Assembly (NCBI GenBank): GCA_963833465.1
Contig: CAWHXW010000004.1
Span: 186,001 to 250,000 of the forward strand
Origin: Fen-1298 sp963833465
GTDB lineage: Bacteria > Bacteroidota > Ignavibacteria > UBA10030
Direction: 5' to 3'
Length of the DNA: 64,000 bases
Shown here: one piece after another, positions 1 to 10,019 of the stretch
Numbering within the stretch: the first letter of the stretch is position 1
Layout of the letters: every line of letters starts with the position of its first letter
Position numbers and translations under genes: made by a program
The notes under the pieces: model-generated
What the model was told of the DNA's origin: nothing
The model's database searches: none
The model's input: only the letters and a program-made list of their open reading frames with translations

Positions 1-68
1 AAATAGCTTCACTTCCGAATATTCAGAAAGTAATCCGCGCAGTCCGCAAAGTTATGTACTTTGATTAA
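1..68 (+). CDS. pdhB: Pyruvate dehydrogenase E1 beta subunit, C-terminal end only
   Basis: Reading from base 3, an open frame runs in from the left edge and stops with TAA at 66-68. It ends in VIRAVRKVMYFD, which resembles the C-terminus of the E1-beta (transketolase C-terminal) subunit of pyruvate dehydrogenase. The E2 gene starts 17 bases later on the same strand, the usual operon neighbour of E1-beta. Only about 21 residues are visible, so the assignment rests on this tail plus context. A 2-oxoisovalerate-type E1-beta cannot be excluded. Confidence 0.7.
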   Translation, partial: IASLPNIQKVIRAVRKVMYFD

Positions 69-85
69 CGATCAACGAGGAATTT

Positions 86-1294
86 ATGGCTGTTAAAATT
101 TTAATGCCAAAATTAAGCGATACTATGACTGAAGGAGTCATTTTAAAATGGCTTAAGAAAGAAGGCGAAAAAATTAAACAAGGTGAAATACTCGTTGAGA
201 TTGAATCTGATAAAGCTGATATGGAATTAGAAGCCTACGATTCAGGTATGCTGCGTAAGATTATAGTTCCTGAAGGGGGCAAAGCAAGTATAGGTGCCGC
301 TATAGGCATAATAGCAGATTTAAATGAAGATATTACAGCACTGCTAAACGATGTTCCTCCAACTACAAATGAATTGTTAAAAATTGATACAGCAAATGAA
401 TTATTAAAACCGCAATCGGATGCATCTTCTGCTTCGACAGAACAAAAAATTAAGGCTTCGCCTCTTGCAAAACGACTTGCGGAAAAAAACAAAATTGAAC
501 TTCGCTCGATTACCGGCAGCGGACCGAAAGGCCGTATTATCAAGCGGGATGTCGAATCACTTATCGGCGGGAAAAAACAAATTTCTGCTAAAGAGTCTGC
601 ATCGATAATTCCCGGCAGCCACCGCGATGTAGAGCTTTCGCTAATCAGAAAAACTATTGCGAAGCGGATGCAGGAAAGTAAACAGATAGTCCCTCACTTT
701 TATGTTACAGTAGAGATTGATATGGAAGCCGCAATGGCTTTTCGTGAACAATTAAATGCCTCGACTAATTCCAAGATAAGTTATACAGGCATTATTTTAA
801 AAGCCGCTGCCGGCACATTGATGCAGCATCCTAACATTAATGCCGCATATTTAGGAAATTCAATGCGCCAGTTTGGCGAAGCGCATATTGCCGTGGCTGT
901 CGCACTTGAAGATGGCTTGGTAACTCCCGTACTTAGAAATTGCGAACAAAAAACTATTTCTCAGATTAATTTAGAATTGCATGAGCTTGCAGAGCGAGCT
1001 CGAAATCGCAAACTAAAACCTGAGGAATATCAAAATGCAACTTTCACAATCAGCAATCTCGGAATGTTTGGAGTAGAAGACTTTGCTGCAATCGTGAATC
1101 TCCCTGAAGGAGCCATACTTGCGGTTGGTTCTATTGTAGAAAAGCCCGTTGTAAAAAAAAGTCGGATTGTCGTCGGACACACGATGAAAGTTACACTCTC
1201 TGCAGATCATCGTATAATTGATGGAGTTGTCGCAGCAAAATTTCTGCAAGATTTCAAAAAAACGATGGAAAATCCAATCTCGCTAATACTATAA
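86..1294 (+). CDS. pdhC: Dihydrolipoamide acetyltransferase (E2) of pyruvate dehydrogenase
   Basis: This is the E2 core enzyme, which moves the acetyl group from lipoamide to CoA in the cytoplasmic pyruvate dehydrogenase complex. The 402-residue protein has one lipoyl domain (residues 1-77) with the lipoylated lysine at K43 in ESDKADME. A linker follows, then a peripheral subunit-binding domain (about 122-160, with SGPKGRI). The catalytic domain starts near 180 and ends with the active-site motif DHRIIDG (H375, D379). One lipoyl domain is at the short end for the family. The ATG is preceded by an AGGA-like site near 75-79. The gene follows the E1-beta tail by 17 bases, so they are probably co-transcribed. 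A branched-chain acyltransferase is possible from sequence alone, but the E1-beta neighbour favours PDH. Confidence 0.94.
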   Translation: MAVKILMPKLSDTMTEGVILKWLKKEGEKIKQGEILVEIESDKADMELEAYDSGMLRKIIVPEGGKASIGAAIGIIADLNEDITALLNDVPPTTNELLKIDTANELLKPQSDASSASTEQKIKASPLAKRLAEKNKIELRSITGSGPKGRIIKRDVESLIGGKKQISAKESASIIPGSHRDVELSLIRKTIAKRMQESKQIVPHFYVTVEIDMEAAMAFREQLNASTNSKISYTGIILKAAAGTLMQHPNINAAYLGNSMRQFGEAHIAVAVALEDGLVTPVLRNCEQKTISQINLELHELAERARNRKLKPEEYQNATFTISNLGMFGVEDFAAIVNLPEGAILAVGSIVEKPVVKKSRIVVGHTMKVTLSADHRIIDGVVAAKFLQDFKKTMENPISLIL

Positions 1295-1422
1295 CAGATT
1301 TTGCATAAATAAAATTTCAACGCTCAAAAAAATTACCAAACTGTATTAATTAATAAACGACAAAAAAAGTGCATACAAAAGCTGGTTACTATTAATTGCT
1401 TAAAATAAACACGTCAGGAAAT

Positions 1423-3774
1423 TCAGGAATTTGTTTTAGGAGGAATTTTTAATATTTGCCCGACTAGAATTTTATTTCTACGCAGACCGTTTTGTTTCTT
1501 CAGTTTTTGAATATCTACCCCGTACATCTTAGCAATCGTATAAATCGATTCGCCTTTTTTCACTTTGTGAGTTGGCGAAAAAATACCTGTGCTCGATGTT
1601 TTGACAGATGGTTCTGCATTGTTTCTTGCTGATGACGCTATAATTTTTACACGCTCATCTGGTTTGTCATAAATATCCAGCGATTGACCGGCAACAATAC
1701 GAGATGTACGAAGATTATTCCACTGTTTTAAATCACTGATACTTACTTCGTATGTCCTTGCAATTTTCTCCAAAGTTTCGCCAGATTTGACTGTGTGTTG
1801 AATCCATTCTGTTGATGAGGATTTAGTTCTCGTTTTTCTTTCTTCCGATCGTTCCGCTTCTGCAAGATCCCCTTTAAGCATTGATTGTTTTTCTGAGAAT
1901 TCCATTTTATCGACTTTTATCAATAGCTTTGCCTTTACTTCTGTTACCCATACGAAAATAGCTTCACCTGCGTGTATATAACTTCCGTACGCAATGTCAT
2001 TCCAATTACGAATATCGCTGGCACGTACTCCATACCATTCAGCAATATGACCAATAGTGTCCCCTCGTTTTACATGATAAACAAGTTTCTCTTTTCCTTT
2101 CGGCTGTTTCACTTCTCGCTTGGCATAACGAAGTTTTGTTTTACTGACTTGATCTTTTGCGGCATAGGACTTCACCGCACCAAAGTTCATTCCCTTTACT
2201 TCCGGCGAATAGTCAAACGGAACTTTACTATCTGCGACATCCCTCGGGATTGGAATTGCTAAGACAGTGCCGATACGCAAACGCCGGCTGGAATGAATAT
2301 TATTAACATCATTTAAAAACGATGCAGATAAACCATATTTGTGGGCGATGGAACCGATTGTTTCTCCCCGTTTTACAGTATGAATTGCCCAATCCTTTTT
2401 TTGATCTGCAGGTATTTTAGAATAGTTAACTAAAAATGTATCTCTTCTGCCATATGGAATTCGAAACCTATATCCAGTAATACCAGGCGGCGTGCACCAG
2501 CGAAGTAATTCTGGATTGAGTTCTTTCAGCGTATCAACTGTTGTTAATGCACATTTTGCAAGGACGCGCAAATCGATGCAGTCATTAATCTCAACAACAT
2601 CGAACGCAAGTGAATCCGCTTTTTGCACATCAATGAAACCATGCTTCTGCGGACTCAGCATAATTCTTGCGATTGCAACATATTGCGGAATATAGTTACG
2701 GGTTTGGCGAGGCAAATTTCTTCTCATCTCCCAAAAATCTGTTGAACCGCTTCGCCGCATAGCGCGGAAAATTCTGCCTGCGCCTGCATTGTATGCGCCT
2801 AATACTAAATTCCAATCGTTCAATTCAGAATATAAATCCTTTAAATGTCTTGCTGCAGCGCGCGTAGATTTTTCGAAATCCTGCCTTTCATCAATCCACC
2901 AGTTCACGCGTAATCCGTAAAGCGAGCCGGTACCTTTCATAAACTGCCACATTCCGACAGCACGCGCCCACGATCTTGCATCGGGACGCAAACCGCTCTC
3001 AGGCATCGAAAGAATTGTCAATTCTTCAGGAACTCCTTCTTCCCTGAAAACACGTTTCATTATTGGAAAATATTTGCCGGAGAGATACAGCCAGCGCTCT
3101 ATATAATGCCTGCCTCTACCCATAAAAAATGCAGTAGCACGCTCAACATATTCGTTGAACGGCAATGGAACCTGTGTTCCTTTAATTTCAATACGCGGAA
3201 TTTTCAACCCCGTAGTGTCGCCCTGTTCCACAATCTGATTCAATTTTTCTCGAAGTGCATATACAGATGCATTCGGGCCAAGACTGTCGATTTGCGCAAT
3301 GTACTTTTCATAATCTTCTACAAGACTCTTGCTCAAATCCACATATTCTTTAGAACTATCAATATTAGGATAATCACTCAGCTCATTCAGAATCTGGATT
3401 GCGGCTTCAAATTCAATTCCACAACTAACAGAATCACCTGATTCTTGTGAAGCAATTGCAAGTAAATAATGTTGGCGAGCTTGTTCCAAGCGCTGGAGAA
3501 TAATTTCCATATCCTCAGCTGCAGCATTGTTATTTGTATATGAAGTGTCCGTTGCATTGTTTAGTGAATCGGTATTATTAGATTTCGGTTTATTTATATG
3601 AGGCTTGTTTCCATTTTGCATTTCAAACGAAGAGAGTCTAATTTCGTTTCCGGTTGGAGTGGCTTTTTGAACGGTTGAAGATTTTACCGCAGGATCAATT
3701 TTGGTATGAGTTGCTTGTTCCGAAGCACAACTGAGAATTAGCAATGATAATACTACAATAACGAACCGCTGCAT
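1423..3774 (-). CDS. mltD: Lytic transglycosylase, MltD-like, with four LysM domains
   Basis: This is a peptidoglycan-cleaving lytic transglycosylase of the periplasm or outer membrane. It starts with a short lipoprotein-type signal (LLILSC, cysteine 16). After a low-complexity and helical stretch comes the SLT domain at about residues 220-345. It shows the catalytic glutamate in MPESGLRPDA (E259), the GMWQF motif (274-278) and AYNAG (327-331). Four LysM repeats follow at about 464-508, 565-609, 658-702 and 735-778, each with VKxG(E/D)T/S and a Y-G/E-V turn. E. coli MltD has two LysM modules, so this is a longer version (783 residues). It stands alone, converges with pdhC, and has its own promoter at 3812-3840. 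Confidence 0.93.
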   Translation of the reverse strand: MQRFVIVVLSLLILSCASEQATHTKIDPAVKSSTVQKATPTGNEIRLSSFEMQNGNKPHINKPKSNNTDSLNNATDTSYTNNNAAAEDMEIILQRLEQARQHYLLAIASQESGDSVSCGIEFEAAIQILNELSDYPNIDSSKEYVDLSKSLVEDYEKYIAQIDSLGPNASVYALREKLNQIVEQGDTTGLKIPRIEIKGTQVPLPFNEYVERATAFFMGRGRHYIERWLYLSGKYFPIMKRVFREEGVPEELTILSMPESGLRPDARSWARAVGMWQFMKGTGSLYGLRVNWWIDERQDFEKSTRAAARHLKDLYSELNDWNLVLGAYNAGAGRIFRAMRRSGSTDFWEMRRNLPRQTRNYIPQYVAIARIMLSPQKHGFIDVQKADSLAFDVVEINDCIDLRVLAKCALTTVDTLKELNPELLRWCTPPGITGYRFRIPYGRRDTFLVNYSKIPADQKKDWAIHTVKRGETIGSIAHKYGLSASFLNDVNNIHSSRRLRIGTVLAIPIPRDVADSKVPFDYSPEVKGMNFGAVKSYAAKDQVSKTKLRYAKREVKQPKGKEKLVYHVKRGDTIGHIAEWYGVRASDIRNWNDIAYGSYIHAGEAIFVWVTEVKAKLLIKVDKMEFSEKQSMLKGDLAEAERSEERKTRTKSSSTEWIQHTVKSGETLEKIARTYEVSISDLKQWNNLRTSRIVAGQSLDIYDKPDERVKIIASSARNNAEPSVKTSSTGIFSPTHKVKKGESIYTIAKMYGVDIQKLKKQNGLRRNKILVGQILKIPPKTNS

Positions 3775-3811
3775 CTGCCTCTATACATTTTTTGTGAATC
3801 AAATTTTTATT

Positions 3812-3840
3812 AAAATACGATTTATATACAGCTTAATCAA
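3812..3840 (-). promoter_or_regulatory. Candidate promoter of the lytic transglycosylase
   Basis: On the minus strand TTGATT (3840-3835) and TATTTT (3817-3812) are separated by exactly 17 bases. The start codon lies about 38 bases downstream of the -10 box. The match is good for a housekeeping sigma factor, but the region is AT-rich, so chance is not excluded. Confidence 0.5.
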
Positions 3841-3893
3841 GCGGCTGAAATAATGATAGTGTCTCGATTTTGATTGAAAGCGAAGATTAACAT

Positions 3894-3935
3894 AAGCCCG
3901 ATTCTATTTAGATTTGCAGAAATGGAATCGGGCTT
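3894..3935. terminator. Strong inverted repeat, terminator-like
   Basis: AAGCCCGATTC (3894-3904) and GAATCGGGCTT (3925-3935) form a perfect 11-bp stem with a 20-base loop. It lies 75 bases beyond the stop of the minus-strand surface-protein gene. The T-rich flank (GTTTATTT) is on the plus-strand side, so as an intrinsic terminator it points the wrong way for the minus-strand gene. It may still end that transcript without a U-tract. Confidence 0.5.
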
Positions 3936-4009
3936 GTTTATTTACTCAGCAGGAATAACTTGAGCATCCATCCCGTAAACCGCTCGGGATTTCTGATGAA
4001 ATGACTTTG

Positions 4010-4993
4010 TCATTTCATCATCAACATTTTCATTGTCTTGATAAACGGCTTTGAGCCATCCTGCGGTGTTGCTATAAAGCGCACAAAATAAACTCCGCTG
4101 GAAAGCCGTGAACCATCAAACGTAACCGTGTAATATCCTGCATTCTTTATTTCATCCGCAAGTGTTGCTATTTCCCTGCCCAATATATCAAATACCTTCA
4201 TCAACACTTTGAATTGTGTTCCACCATTGGGCAATTGATAATTAATTACAGTCGAAGGATTAAATGGATTAGGATAGTTTTGAGCAATGTCAAATTCAAC
4301 CGGTACTGAAATCACTGATTCTGAATTTATTGTTTGCTTGTTTGCTTGAATCTGGCTGCTGACATTTGCTTCAGCTATATCATTTTCGATAAATGCAATC
4401 AAATCCTTATCAAGGTTATAATTAACTTTCAGTTCTTGCAGCGTATTCTTTGCATTATCCTTTTGACCATTATGTGAATAAGTAAGAGCAAGATCAAGGA
4501 GCAGCCATTTCTTATCCTCGCCGTTCATAATATTACGCGCGTGCTGAGCAAGCTGAATTGCTCCTATATTATCTTTTTGTAACATTTTCCAGTAAATCAT
4601 ATAACGAAGCGCGAATTTGCCTACCTTTGTATTTCCATAGTTATTATTCAAACTTTGCAGATAAACATAGAAACTTTCTTTTTCTCCCAACTTGTTTTCA
4701 ATATAATCCGGTCGTATGATATTGTACATCCAGTCTAAAGCTGTCTTTGCATCATCCGATTGAGGATTATTTATTATTATCGCTTTACACCGATTAATTT
4801 TTTGGGCATCAGTAATTCTTGGATCTAAAATCCATGGTATGCTGTCCGGAATTGACTGTGCTGTTACTTTGCCAAGCGGACTTCCTGCAGTACATGTTTG
4901 TCCATCCCAAGTTGGAATACTATATTGAGGATAATCCAAAGTAATAGGTCCAGAAAACAGAGATCTATTATTCGTTCCCCAATAAGAATTGCT
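4010..4993 (-). pseudogene. C-terminal fragment of a frameshifted T9SS surface protein (sorting tail)
   Basis: This frame continues the protein encoded at 4992-8579 after a +1 shift. Its first codons read SNSYWGTNN, the usual continuation of a parallel beta-helix, directly where the upstream frame stops at TAG (4994-4992). The middle part (about residues 40-200) is helical and TPR-like. The end has the T9SS type A sorting domain: NYPNPFNPSTVINYQL, FDILGREIATL, GYYTVTFDG, SSGVYFVR and a basic tail KTMKMLMMK. The first in-frame start codon is an unconvincing TTG at 4939, and no ribosome binding site is seen, so it is unlikely to be an independent gene. With one base removed near 4992, the whole locus would encode about 1522 residues. 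Confidence 0.8.
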
Positions 4994-7900
4994 AGGTACT
5001 TACTGCCGGATTTGATGTATTATTGCAAACATCATATCCGCTGCTATCATGCACAGAACACATCGCCATTAGTACACTCAGATTTGATCCTCCTGAACCG
5101 ACACTTACTTCATCTCCAGTATTTCCACTTATCGTATTATATCCCTGCCATGAATACGGCTGTCCAAGATGAATAGTGTTAACGCCCCCAGTATAAAGCC
5201 CGTTACTTCCATTGTATTTAATTACATTGCCATAGAATTCCAAAAAATTACCTGACATAGAATAAACTCCATAAAGGGAGTTGTTATGAATAAAATTACC
5301 TATGAATTTAATATCTGGATTGAGGGAACAAATAACACCGTCAAGAATGTTGTTCTTCATCTCACAGCTTTTAACTTTAGTATTGCTTCCATATATTTTC
5401 AAACCGTAATTACTGTTGTTCTGGAAAATGCAATTCTCAATGTCAACCGGACTGCCGGACGAGGCGTTAAGTAAATACAAACCATATGTGCCGTATTCGA
5501 ATGTGCAATATTTAAAAATGCTGTTGCCGCTATTGACTTGCACATAATTCCACGAGCCGGGGGTTGCTGCTGATGCGGAAGTAAAAAGAATCCGGCTTGA
5601 ATCACTATCGCCTTGGGCATTTAAAGTTCCATTGACAACTAGTGACGTACCGCTAGAAAACTCTATTGAGCTGCTTGGGGCAATCGTTAATGTTATGCCG
5701 GCATTGACCGTAATGGTTTCTGTTACATTGATAATACCACTCCAAGTTGTATCACTGCTGATTGTGCCCGACATTTGCTTTGACGCATTAATCAGATTTA
5801 AGCTGATTTGATATGGTGCAGTAATTCCATTTGTCCATAATGCACCAATCTCAGCAGAATCGAGGCAGAGATAAGATGGAAGTTGTACACCACTCCCTTT
5901 CCCTATGCAAATAATAGGCGACCATACCGCCGTACTTCCACTTTGCTTAGCTGTCCTGCCTATTTGATTACCACATTGAAACAACACAAATGATACATCA
6001 TTTAAATTCGCACCCATACCCACTGTTACCGTGGGCTGCGACAGGACATCAGAGTTATGTGTAAATTCTTTAACTGCTCCCCAGTTATTTCCATCATTGA
6101 TCGACTCCCTGTAATATATCCTGTGATTTGTACTATTCTCCCAAACCACTGCAACAGTCGATGCAGGATAAGCTGTCAGTTGATCATTGGCAATTGCAGG
6201 ATTTATATTTCCGCTTGTTAGTGAAGGAGATAATGATAATGTATCAATTTTATTAACTACAATCGCGCTAGGAACATACAGCAAATTATGAATAATTCTG
6301 CCGGAACCATCTTCATATACAAGATGATATAAATTCGGAGGAGGTGGATTTGTATTTTGATATCCGACTTCCACGCCAGAAGGCAACTGCGCATTAAAAT
6401 CATTGACGACTTGCGCTTGTAGATTTATCCCATTCGGCTCAAGGACTGCATACAACCCTCCATTGCCCGCTTGCCCATACCGCCAAACCACCATCGCACT
6501 GCTGTTGCCAAATACAACCGGTGTGGCATCGTATGTCCCGTTTATTTCCAGTCCTGTAAATCCTTTAGTCGTTCCCCATGTTACGCCGCCGTCTGTCGAC
6601 CGACAATAATAGACTCTCGATTGATTTGTGCCGCTGTAATTTTCCCACACTACATGTATTTGATAAAAATTTGTTACTGCAATAGAAGGGTTTCTGCCAT
6701 CACCAAGTTTGACCTCCGTTGTCCATGACCCATCGGTATTTTGGCGCGTATACCATATACTGCCTGCGCTGCAATACACCGCATGCAATGTTATACCGTT
6801 GATATCAGATGCAACTTTTCTTCCTATATTCGTGCCGCTTGTGGCTTGCAACGTGGAAGAAATAAGATGACCTTTATATTTAGCTGCGACTGCTGCGCTT
6901 GCTTGCTTAAACACAACTCCGGTTTGTAACGAAGTGGAGTCTTGAAATCCTGCATCTGTGCTCACAGCCGACCAGTTTGAAAAAATACCTGTAAAACTAC
7001 CTAACGTCTGTGTTTGCGGTGCAGAGACGGAATAGTTTGGTAAATCAGGACGGAAAGTTGGATTTTGATTTAAGAACACGCCTTGATATACATCGCCACC
7101 ATAAGGGGTACCGATGTTTGGCGAGAATGGAGCTGTGCGGCTTTTAAACATTGCATTCATTCCACGATTCAGTTTGTTGTTATTCTTTGAAGCGTCAATG
7201 GAATCAATCAGCCATGGATCTTTAAATTGCACAGTGCCGCTATAATTCCCTGGAGCATCAAGAAGATCTATTTTAATTATGCTGCCTTGTGTGGTTGGTT
7301 GAAGTTGAGAAACCAGAGACGCTGGAGAATTTGGGGTAATAGAAAAGATATGATGATTCGTAACGTCAGATAAGTTATTCCAATTATTATATTTCTCACC
7401 AGAGAGTGTATCTTGATATCCACGCAAGCAATAATTTGTTCCAAAATTAAATAGTGCAATCCATGGATTAGGTTTAGAAATGAATGTGAAATTTCCATCC
7501 CAAGAATCAATTCCAACTGGAGTCAATGCTCCAGAACTAAATTTTTGTGTTATCGTATCTGCTACACCTGTGATAGAAAAATTCGCTTCGTATATTGTGT
7601 TTTTCATAGGATTTACGATAGCTGAAGTAGTATTACAAATAGGCACATTCGCGGTTTTATCAGTCCATCCAATTGGTGAATATATTGTACTCCCTGTTTT
7701 AACCGTTTTAGCAAGAAGCTTGTGTTGGTCCCCGCTTAACCAATTGAATGAATGCGGAGAAGTGCAGAAAGTTCCATCGACAATCACGGTATCTCCGTTT
7801 CCAGGCGTTCCGTTTTGGACAGTAACGTTGATTGGTACTTTATAATTTACTGTAAGTTTTATACCCTGATATCCGGAACCATTTTGAATAACTTGCATGG

Positions 7901-8579
7901 AACCTGTTCCAACAGTAGTTATATTAGGCCAAGATTCATCACCTTCTACCATAAGAGCTATTGAAAATACTGTTCCGGCTTGTATTGCTTGTGTAATATC
8001 CTGATATATTTGATTCGTACTTGGAAGATCCACATGGAAATACTGTGAAGGCGGATATTGGTTGGTCTGATCGATAAAAGATGTATATTTTGTAGCATTT
8101 TTTATATATGTCCAGCGATCTTGTGCTCCAGCATTATATTGATACGTCATTAGCGGCTTAACATCAACTGTGCTTCCACCAGACATCCCTCCATTCACAC
8201 CGGGACAAAGATACCATATTTCTAACCGCACACCAGTGACAATCGGGTTGGCTTTTTTTATTCCAGAAAAATCCCATTGATATGCAGCCCGAGCGCTAAA
8301 ATCGAACTGGCCTATGATTGACGTATTTCCAACAGCGGTTTCGCCTATGTCTTGACCGACAATATTCGTATTATGATGTAGATCGATAACAAAACTTTCA
8401 GAATAATTTTTAACTGCTTTAAAAGAAGTTGAATCCTTAGGATCTTGAACCCAAGTATAATACACTCCTGTCATTCCCAATGAATTCGGATAATCCGAGA
8501 ACTGTTGAGCCATCGCCCTCAAAGATATGCATATTGACACAACAAAACCGATCCACAAATATTTTGTTCGCTTTTTCAT
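4992..8579 (-). pseudogene. N-terminal fragment of a frameshifted T9SS surface protein (BNR-like and beta-helix)
   Basis: The 1195-residue fragment begins with a clear signal peptide (KYLWIGFVVSICISLRAMA, cut before QQ). It continues with a beta-sandwich-like region of about 200 residues, a central part with repeated SxDGGxTWG-type Asp-box motifs as in sialidase-like propellers (SRVYYCRSTDGGVTWGTT), and a right-handed beta-helix near the end (GNFIHNNSLYGVYSM, NVIKYNGSNGLYTGG). It stops at TAG without a sorting tail. The tail is present in the next frame (4010-4993), so the two belong to one secreted protein. The exact role is not recognisable; binding or degradation of extracellular polymers is a guess. 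Either the gene is broken or one base is wrong in the assembly. Confidence 0.82.
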
Positions 8580-8713
8580 TTCAGTAGCCTTTCTCTATAT
8601 ATGTGATAGTGACGATTGCGTACATTTTATAATTAATGTATCTTACAAATGAAAACACCACAGCCATTTATCCTCTTGGATAATGCACCTCGCTGTGATC
8701 TGTTTTTTATATG

Positions 8714-8754
8714 TCCTGACTGATGCTTTCATCATCAGTCAGGATTATTTTTAT
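8714..8754. terminator. 12-bp perfect hairpin followed by a T-rich run on the plus strand
   Basis: TCCTGACTGATG (8714-8725) and CATCAGTCAGGA (8733-8744) enclose a 7-base loop, and TTATTTTTAT follows on the plus strand. It looks like a complete intrinsic terminator for plus-strand RNA, although the neighbouring genes are on the minus strand. Just upstream on the plus strand, CACAGC and GCTGTG (about 8659-8697) enclose a small TTATCC/GGATAA hairpin, so the whole spacer 8655-8754 is structured. Confidence 0.55.
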
Positions 8755-8786
8755 GCGGTGGTGGGCGTTGATCTTTTGCCATATTC

Positions 8787-9866
8787 TCACCTCCTTCCAA
8801 TTGTTATTATTGCTTGTGGAGAATTCTCACCAACTGCAATGGCAATATTTTTTCTTAGAGCTACAGACAGATAATATCCTGCGCCAAATCCGGTTTGTGA
8901 GATATAATTCATCCAACTACTTCCATTAAAATGAACAATCTCTCCAAAATCACCAACAATAAAAATATCATTCACATCGTTGCCGCGTATGCACTCCGAA
9001 TAATAATTGGTCACTCTCCCCATAGAATAAAGATTCCATATATTAGAAGCGGAGAGATCATAAACACCATCGCCAACTATATAATATTTTTTACTGGGAA
9101 CAAAGTAAACAGAACTTATACTCCATGACAACCCGCTATCAGGAATTGCTGTTGCTGTAGATGGAGTGATTTGCAAAACCTTCTTATTAACATTTAGATA
9201 TTTATTAGATGCCACAGCCAATATTTCCCACTGGTTAGTTTGTGAATTCCACGCACCATATATATCGTTTATCGGCAATGTAGTGCCACTCTCAATCTTC
9301 GTCCAACTGCTGCCATTGTAGTGAACAATGTTGCCATTTCGTCCAACAAAATATATATTGGATGAGCTTGTTCCCCATCCTTTTAAGACATCTATATTTT
9401 GATCTCCAGTAATATTTCGGATATCGAAGTCAGACCAATTTTTACCATCACCATGAATAGGATCTCCGGCAACAAGCCATATATCATCCGAAGAAAATGT
9501 AAAGATGCCATCTAACGGCATTGTTACCGAACCATAAATAGTTTGTACTGTAACTTTTTTTAATTGCCACGAGTATCCATTCCATTTTGCTAAGTTGTAC
9601 GGCAATGGATCCGGTTGTCCCGTTGTTGAATCAATAAGGTACACTGCGCCCACTGCATAAGCGAGCGTGTCATTTATAATGGACACGTCATTGAAATAAC
9701 TTGATCCGGCATTACCGCCAAATGCAAATTGCTGGAATATAAAATTATGGCTTGTGGTATCCGGTGTATTGTCCTTTGGTTGTGTCGGCTCGTTTTTGCA
9801 CTTGAGATTTAAAAACGCTGCGCATAAGAAAATTGCAAGGAGAATAATTTGAGAATGTTTCTTCAT
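8787..9866 (-). CDS. Exported repeat protein, paralogue 4 of a four-gene family
   Basis: A 359-residue exported protein of a family repeated four times here. Residues 1-22 form a signal-like hydrophobic segment ending in LNLKC; the conserved cysteine suggests a lipoprotein, though lysine before it is not canonical. The body has short repeats ending in GNIVHYNGSSW, GEIVHFNGSSW and similar, as in beta-propeller or photosynthesis-BSP-like proteins. I do not recognise a catalytic motif. It is a mosaic: its signal region and upstream spacer are identical to those of the 11721-12794 gene, while long stretches of its body are identical to the 12926-14014 gene. It is the second gene of a duplicated pair and lies 131 bases after the 9998-11356 gene. 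Confidence 0.75.
   Translation of the reverse strand: MKKHSQIILLAIFLCAAFLNLKCKNEPTQPKDNTPDTTSHNFIFQQFAFGGNAGSSYFNDVSIINDTLAYAVGAVYLIDSTTGQPDPLPYNLAKWNGYSWQLKKVTVQTIYGSVTMPLDGIFTFSSDDIWLVAGDPIHGDGKNWSDFDIRNITGDQNIDVLKGWGTSSSNIYFVGRNGNIVHYNGSSWTKIESGTTLPINDIYGAWNSQTNQWEILAVASNKYLNVNKKVLQITPSTATAIPDSGLSWSISSVYFVPSKKYYIVGDGVYDLSASNIWNLYSMGRVTNYYSECIRGNDVNDIFIVGDFGEIVHFNGSSWMNYISQTGFGAGYYLSVALRKNIAIAVGENSPQAIITIGRR
9301..9485. repeat. Direct repeat copy A (coding, lipoprotein family)
   Basis: This 185-base stretch inside the 8787-9866 gene appears identical by eye to 13449-13633 inside the 12926-14014 gene. Both code for the same central repeats of the exported protein family. Similarity resumes about 60 bases later and continues to about 9760 with only a few differences. 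Confidence 0.85.
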
Positions 9867-10019
9867 ATTTCTTCCTCAAGAATTACGTTGACTGGATTTG
9901 CAAGGGCAATATAGATATTTGACCTCTTCCTGTCAGTCACGTAAACGCGTGATTTTTTCATAACAAGTATCATTTTTGGCGTCTTTTAGCTCCCTTCTTA
10001 TTGTTGTCTTCTTCCCATT
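9769..10019. repeat. Direct repeat copy A spanning gene end, spacer and next gene start
   Basis: This 251-base stretch appears identical by eye to 12697-12947. It covers the last codons of one family member (GRRQQ), the whole 131-base spacer and the signal-peptide codons of the next member. Perfect identity of a non-coding spacer points to recent duplication or gene conversion. Confidence 0.88.
9863..9961 (-). CDS. Possible 32-residue leader ORF in the repeated spacer
   Basis: A frame starting ATG at 9961 encodes MKKSRVYVTDRKRSNIYIAL and continues to a TGA at 9865-9863, overlapping the ATG of the 8787-9866 gene in an ATGA arrangement. That overlap is typical of translational coupling. No strong ribosome binding site precedes it. 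The identical frame in the second spacer copy (12791-12889) is not independent evidence because the spacers are identical. A chance frame remains quite possible. Confidence 0.25.
   Translation of the reverse strand: MKKSRVYVTDRKRSNIYIALANPVNVILEEEI

Noticed and set aside
6403..7964. Several plus-strand frames of 60-121 codons opposite the 4992-8579 gene
   Set aside because: They lie antisense to a protein-like secreted product, have no ribosome binding sites and no recognisable sequence.
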